Shown here one piece after another: positions 6,132-8,773 of a DNA stretch of 8,773 nt. Numbering within the stretch: the stretch's first letter is position 1; each line of letters opens with the position of its first letter. Source of the DNA: an uncultured Faecalibacterium sp. (GTDB lineage: Bacteria > Bacillota > Clostridia > Oscillospirales > Ruminococcaceae); contig CALDLZ010000061.1 in NCBI GenBank assembly GCA_937915335.1, positions 1-8,773 of the forward strand, in the 5' to 3' direction. The notes beneath the pieces were generated by a model that ran no database searches, was not told the origin of the DNA, and worked only from the letters and a program-made list of their open reading frames with translations. The translations under genes were made by a program, and so were the position numbers.

Positions 6132-8302
6132 CACAGATGCAGCACCCGATCCTTGATTTCCTGCGTTCTGCCCTGGTTCCAGAACTGGGTTCCGATATAA
6201 CCGCAGGTGCGGCGGGCAACGTTCAGTTTGTTCTGATCACGGTTGCCGCACTTGGGGCACTCCCACACCAGCTTACCGTCATCCTCGACGATCTTGATCT
6301 CGCCGTCGTAGCCGCAGCACTGGCAGTAGTCGGACTTGGTGTTCAACTCGGCGTACATGATGTTGTCGTAGATGAACTGCAGCACGCTCATCACGGCCTC
6401 CAGATTGTCCTGCATGTTGGGCACTTCCACATAGCTGATGGCACCGCCCGGGGACAGCTCCTGGAACTCGCTCTCAAACTTGAGCTTGGTGAAGGCATCG
6501 ATCTGCTCCGACACATGGACATGATAGCTGTTGGTGATATAGTTCTTGTCGGTAATGCCGGGCACGATGCCGAACCGTTTCTGCAGGCACTTTGCAAACT
6601 TATAGGTGGTGGATTCCAGCGGGGTGCCATAGAGGGAGTAATCCATGTTCTCGGCCTTCTTCCACTCGTTGCACTTGTCATTCATGTGCTGCATCACGCT
6701 CAAAGCAAAAGGCTTGGCACCGGCATCGGTGTGGCTCTTGCCAGTCATATACTTTACGCACTCATACAGGCCGGCATAGCCCAGACTGATGGTGGAGTAA
6801 CCGCCGAAGAGCAGCTTGTCGATCTTTTCGCCCTTCTTCAGGCGGGCCAGCGCACCGTACTGCCACAGAATGGGGGCGGCATCGCTGGGGGTGCCCATCA
6901 GACGCTGATGACGTGCCTGCAGTGCCTTGTGGCAGAGAGCCAGACGCTCATCGAAGATCTTCCAGAACTTCTCGAAGTTGCCGCCGGAGGAAAGGGCCAC
7001 GTCCACCAGATTGATGGTGACGACACCCTGATTGAAGCGGCCATAGTATTTGGGCTTGCCGGTCTCGGGATCAACATAGGGGGTCAGGAAGCTGCGGCAG
7101 CCCATGCAGGTATAGCAGTGGCCCTCACCGTTTTTGTCCACCTTGAGCTCGAGCATCTTCTTCTCGGAGATGTAGTCGGGCACCATCCGCTTGGCGGTAC
7201 ATTTGGCGGCCAGCTCGGTCAGGTAATAGTAAGGAGTGCCAGGACGGATGTTATCCTCCTCCAGCACATAGATCAACTTGGGGAAGGCGGGGGTGATCCA
7301 GACACCGGCCTCGTTCTTCACGCCCTGATAACGCTGACGGATGGTCTCCTCAATGATGATGGCGAGGTCGGCCTTCTCCTGTGCGTTGCGGGCCTCGCCC
7401 AGATACATGAACACGGTGATGAAGGGAGCCTGACCGTTGGTGGTCATCAGGGTCACGACCTGATACTGGATCGTCTGAACGCCGCGGTTGATCTCGTTGC
7501 GCAGGCGGCGCTCAACGATCTCCTTTTTGCGCTCGGCAGAAACATCCAGCCCCTCCATCTCAGCCTCGACCTCAGCGGCGATCTTCTTACGGGAGACATC
7601 CACGAAGGGAGCCAGATGGGTCAGGCTGATGCTCTGGCCGCCATACTGGTTGGAAGCCACCTGCGCGATGATCTGGGTGGCAATGTTGCAGGCAGTGGAG
7701 AAGCTGTGAGGCTTTTCAATATAGGTGCCGGAGATGACGGTGCCGTTCTGCAGCATATCCTCCAGGTTGACCAGATCACAGTTGTGCATGTGCTGGGCAA
7801 AGTAGTCGGAATCGTGGAAGTGGATCAGGCCCTCGTTGTGTGCCTTGACGATCTCAGGATCCAGCAGCAGGCGGGCGGTCAGGTCTTTGGAGATCTCACC
7901 GGCCATGTAGTCACGCTGGACGCTGTTTACGGTGGGGTTCTTGTTGGCGTTCTCCTGTTTGACCTCTTCATTCTGGCACTCGATCAGGCTCAGAATGCGC
8001 TCGTCGGTGGTGTTGGTCTGACGCTTCAGACTCTGCACATAGCGATAAGTGATATAGTGACGGGCTACATCATGGGCCTGGATGTCCATCAGCTTGTTCT
8101 CCACCATATCCTGGATCTCTTCCACGCTGACGGCACGGTTCAGTGCCTGGCACTGCTCCGTGACATCGTTGGCGATGGAAAGGATCTGCTCCTGGGTCAG
8201 GCTGCTCTTGCGGCTGACCGAATCACTGGCCTTGGTGACAGCAGTGATGATCTTGGTGATATCAAATGGGACTTCCGAACCGTTGCGCTTGATGATCTTC
8301 AT
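6131..8302 (-). CDS. nrdD: Anaerobic (class III) ribonucleoside-triphosphate reductase
   Basis: This 723-residue glycyl-radical enzyme reduces ribonucleoside triphosphates to dNTPs without oxygen. An ATP-cone allosteric domain occupies about 1-95 (start MKIIKRNGSEVPFDITKI), which senses ATP/dATP. The large barrel carries HMHNCDL with C175 and MGCRSF with C402, the likely active-site cysteine pair. Near the C-terminus four cysteines in two pairs (C660/C663 and C682/C685) form the zinc site, with an extra C662. The glycyl-radical motif RRTCGYIG places the radical on G701. The length matches the family (E. coli ~712). The ATG at 8302 is chosen because GGAGG lies 6 nt upstream; an in-frame ATG at 8338 would place that site inside the gene and fall in a leader hairpin. 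nrdG follows with a one-base overlap. The upstream promoter/operator suggests NrdR-type repression. Confidence 0.97.
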   Translation of the reverse strand: MKIIKRNGSEVPFDITKIITAVTKASDSVSRKSSLTQEQILSIANDVTEQCQALNRAVSVEEIQDMVENKLMDIQAHDVARHYITYRYVQSLKRQTNTTDERILSLIECQNEEVKQENANKNPTVNSVQRDYMAGEISKDLTARLLLDPEIVKAHNEGLIHFHDSDYFAQHMHNCDLVNLEDMLQNGTVISGTYIEKPHSFSTACNIATQIIAQVASNQYGGQSISLTHLAPFVDVSRKKIAAEVEAEMEGLDVSAERKKEIVERRLRNEINRGVQTIQYQVVTLMTTNGQAPFITVFMYLGEARNAQEKADLAIIIEETIRQRYQGVKNEAGVWITPAFPKLIYVLEEDNIRPGTPYYYLTELAAKCTAKRMVPDYISEKKMLELKVDKNGEGHCYTCMGCRSFLTPYVDPETGKPKYYGRFNQGVVTINLVDVALSSGGNFEKFWKIFDERLALCHKALQARHQRLMGTPSDAAPILWQYGALARLKKGEKIDKLLFGGYSTISLGYAGLYECVKYMTGKSHTDAGAKPFALSVMQHMNDKCNEWKKAENMDYSLYGTPLESTTYKFAKCLQKRFGIVPGITDKNYITNSYHVHVSEQIDAFTKLKFESEFQELSPGGAISYVEVPNMQDNLEAVMSVLQFIYDNIMYAELNTKSDYCQCCGYDGEIKIVEDDGKLVWECPKCGNRDQNKLNVARRTCGYIGTQFWNQGRTQEIKDRVLHL

Positions 8303-8308
8303 AGTGTT

Positions 8309-8313
8309 CCTCC
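8309..8313 (-). promoter_or_regulatory. Ribosome-binding site of nrdD
   Basis: On the minus strand GGAGG lies 6 nt before the ATG at 8302. It selects this start over the in-frame ATG at 8338. Confidence 0.75.
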
Positions 8314-8339
8314 GTCGTTCTATCTGTTTGCAGGTCAAA

Positions 8340-8367
8340 CGGGCGTCTCTTCCGCAAGAGCCGCCCG
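8340..8367 (-). other. Hairpin in the nrdD mRNA leader
   Basis: The inverted repeat has arms CGGGCG + CTCTT (8340-8345, 8347-8351) and AAGAG + CGCCCG (8356-8360, 8362-8367), i.e. 11 pairs with one internal mismatch and a 4-nt loop. It lies about 27 nt upstream of the nrdD ribosome-binding site. On the minus strand only three T's follow, too few for a good terminator. It may stabilise the messenger or attenuate transcription; role unknown. Confidence 0.5.
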
Positions 8368-8405
8368 CAAATTAACATTGAGATGCGTTCAATTGATGTG
8401 CTTCT

Positions 8406-8433
8406 ATCATATCACTATTTAGTGATATGTCAA
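8406..8433 (-). promoter_or_regulatory. nrdDG promoter, near-consensus sigma-A
   Basis: On the minus strand, -35 TTGACA (8433 down to 8428) is a perfect match and -10 TATGAT (8411 down to 8406) has one mismatch, with a 16-bp spacer. The predicted transcript would start near 8399, giving a leader of about 97 nt to nrdD. A 22-bp palindrome occupies the spacer and runs into both hexamers, so a bound protein would block RNA polymerase. Confidence 0.8.
8408..8429. promoter_or_regulatory. 22-bp perfect palindrome, probable operator of nrdDG
   Basis: The arms CATATCACTA (8408-8417) and TAGTGATATG (8420-8429) are perfect inverted repeats around TT. The site overlaps the end of the -35, the whole spacer and part of the -10. 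Its centre is 31 bp from the centre of an NrdR-box-like site at 8443-8456, the spacing usual for tandem NrdR boxes. Its CAC/GTG half-sites are 6 bp apart rather than the 8 bp of a standard NrdR box, so another repressor is possible. Confidence 0.6.
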
Positions 8434-8442
8434 TGGAGAAAC

Positions 8443-8456
8443 CACTACATTTTGTG
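8443..8456. promoter_or_regulatory. NrdR-box-like site upstream of the nrdDG promoter
   Basis: CACTACATTTTGTG matches the known NrdR box core CACWATATATWGTG at 12 of 14 positions. It lies just upstream of the nrdD -35. NrdR is the zinc/ATP-cone repressor of ribonucleotide reductase operons and normally binds two boxes about three helical turns apart. The nrdR gene is not in this window. Confidence 0.55.
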
Positions 8457-8480
8457 TTTTGGCGGTTTCGACAAAATTGA

Positions 8481-8773
8481 GCAGAGAATCTTGGAGCAAA
8501 ATTTGAGGCCAAAGCTCTTGACAAACTGTGCGAAGAAAGTGTTTGCATTCCGGTGTGTAATATCCCCGGAAGTGTATACTTCCCTAGAAGTTTAGATGAA
8601 GGAATACCTTATTATATAGGAGAAAATTGCTCTGGGATCTGCTCGAAATGGTATATGTCAATCAAAAGAACAAATAATGTCGAAAAACTAGTCAAAAAGT
8701 CAAAGCGAGAAAAAACAGGCGAAAAAAGTGAAAAAAGGGGTTGCCAAAAGGGCAGGGATGTGGTATTATACTC
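8481..8773 (+). pseudogene. AT-rich stretch with a 97-codon open frame, possible coding remnant
   Basis: Base composition drops clearly from the GC-rich genes to AT-rich DNA. One plus frame stays open from the TGA at 8478-8480 to the window end, 97 codons. Its first ~60 codons read like protein, with segments such as ALDKLCEESVCIPVC and SLDEGIPYYIGENCSG and five cysteines. There is no start codon with a ribosome-binding site, and the last third is Lys-rich and overlaps a promoter, so it is not an intact gene as seen. I do not recognise a family. An inverted repeat GGAAGT-GTAT-ACTTCC lies at 8568-8583. It may be a decayed gene fragment or simply intergenic DNA. Confidence 0.25.
8741..8769 (+). 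promoter_or_regulatory. Strong plus-strand promoter at the window end
   Basis: -35 TTGCCA (8741-8746), a 17-bp spacer and -10 TATTAT (8764-8769), with TG at 8761-8762 making an extended -10. It is preceded by an A-rich tract (8671-8735) that may act as an UP element. It would drive a gene beyond the window, divergent from nrdDG. Confidence 0.7.

Noticed and set aside
6119..8422. Very long plus-strand open frame opposite nrdD
   Set aside because: The frame exists only because of codon bias in nrdD; it crosses the nrdD/nrdG junction and the nrdD promoter, and shows no domain.
8408..8429. FNR/CRP or Rex site at the nrdD promoter
   Set aside because: The half-sites are ATATCAC/GTGATAT; FNR needs TTGAT-N4-ATCAA, CRP needs TGTGA-N6-TCACA, and Rex needs TTGTTAA-type arms, none of which fit.
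8383..8595. 70-codon plus-strand frame starting upstream of the nrdD operator
   Set aside because: It spans the nrdDG promoter and both operator sites, has no ribosome-binding site, and its protein has no recognisable feature.
1..8773. CRISPR array, tRNA, rRNA, prophage or defence genes
   Set aside because: No regularly spaced direct repeats, tRNA-like cloverleaf or rRNA sequence was seen, and none of the coding regions carries an integrase, transposase, nuclease or toxin signature.

Overview
The window suggests a GC-rich, low-oxygen Firmicute of the Oscillospiraceae/Ruminococcaceae type, close to Faecalibacterium or Subdoligranulum. The reasons are the protein set (an oxygen-sensitive class III ribonucleotide reductase and a zinc-finger ClpE/ClpC-type unfoldase), AGGAGG ribosome-binding sites, TG-extended -10 promoters, and short GC-rich palindromic repeats with CCCTCTC ends between genes. 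The species assignment is inference; no rRNA or other marker gene is present.

Layout. Positions 1-161 (+) hold the end of a small membrane protein, probably CvpA family, which leads after 23 nt into a ClpE-like AAA+ protease ATPase (185-2485, +). A strong hairpin terminator (2494-2535) separates it from a convergent family 2 glycosyltransferase (2559-3587, -). A divergent intergenic region (3588-3855) carries a minus promoter for the glycosyltransferase, a plus promoter for recQ, and a short degenerate palindromic repeat in the recQ leader. recQ (3856-5436, +) encodes a compact helicase that seems to lack the winged-helix part of its RQC region. A 138-bp MITE-like element (5437-5574) fills nearly the whole gap to the convergent nrdG. 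nrdG (5580-6131, -) and nrdD (6131-8302, -) form a translationally coupled anaerobic ribonucleotide reductase operon, transcribed nrdD then nrdG. Upstream lie a leader hairpin, a near-consensus sigma-A promoter whose spacer is filled by a 22-bp palindrome, and an NrdR-box-like site centred 31 bp from the palindrome. The last ~300 bases are AT-rich, carry a 97-codon open frame with no credible start, and end in a strong plus-strand promoter for a gene outside the window.

The genes are mostly housekeeping: protein quality control (ClpE), surface or exopolysaccharide sugar transfer (GT2), DNA repair (RecQ) and anaerobic dNTP synthesis (NrdDG). I see no convincing undescribed multi-gene system, defence island or CRISPR array. 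The parts most worth a second look are non-coding: the two related palindromic repeats on either side of recQ and the operator arrangement of nrdDG.
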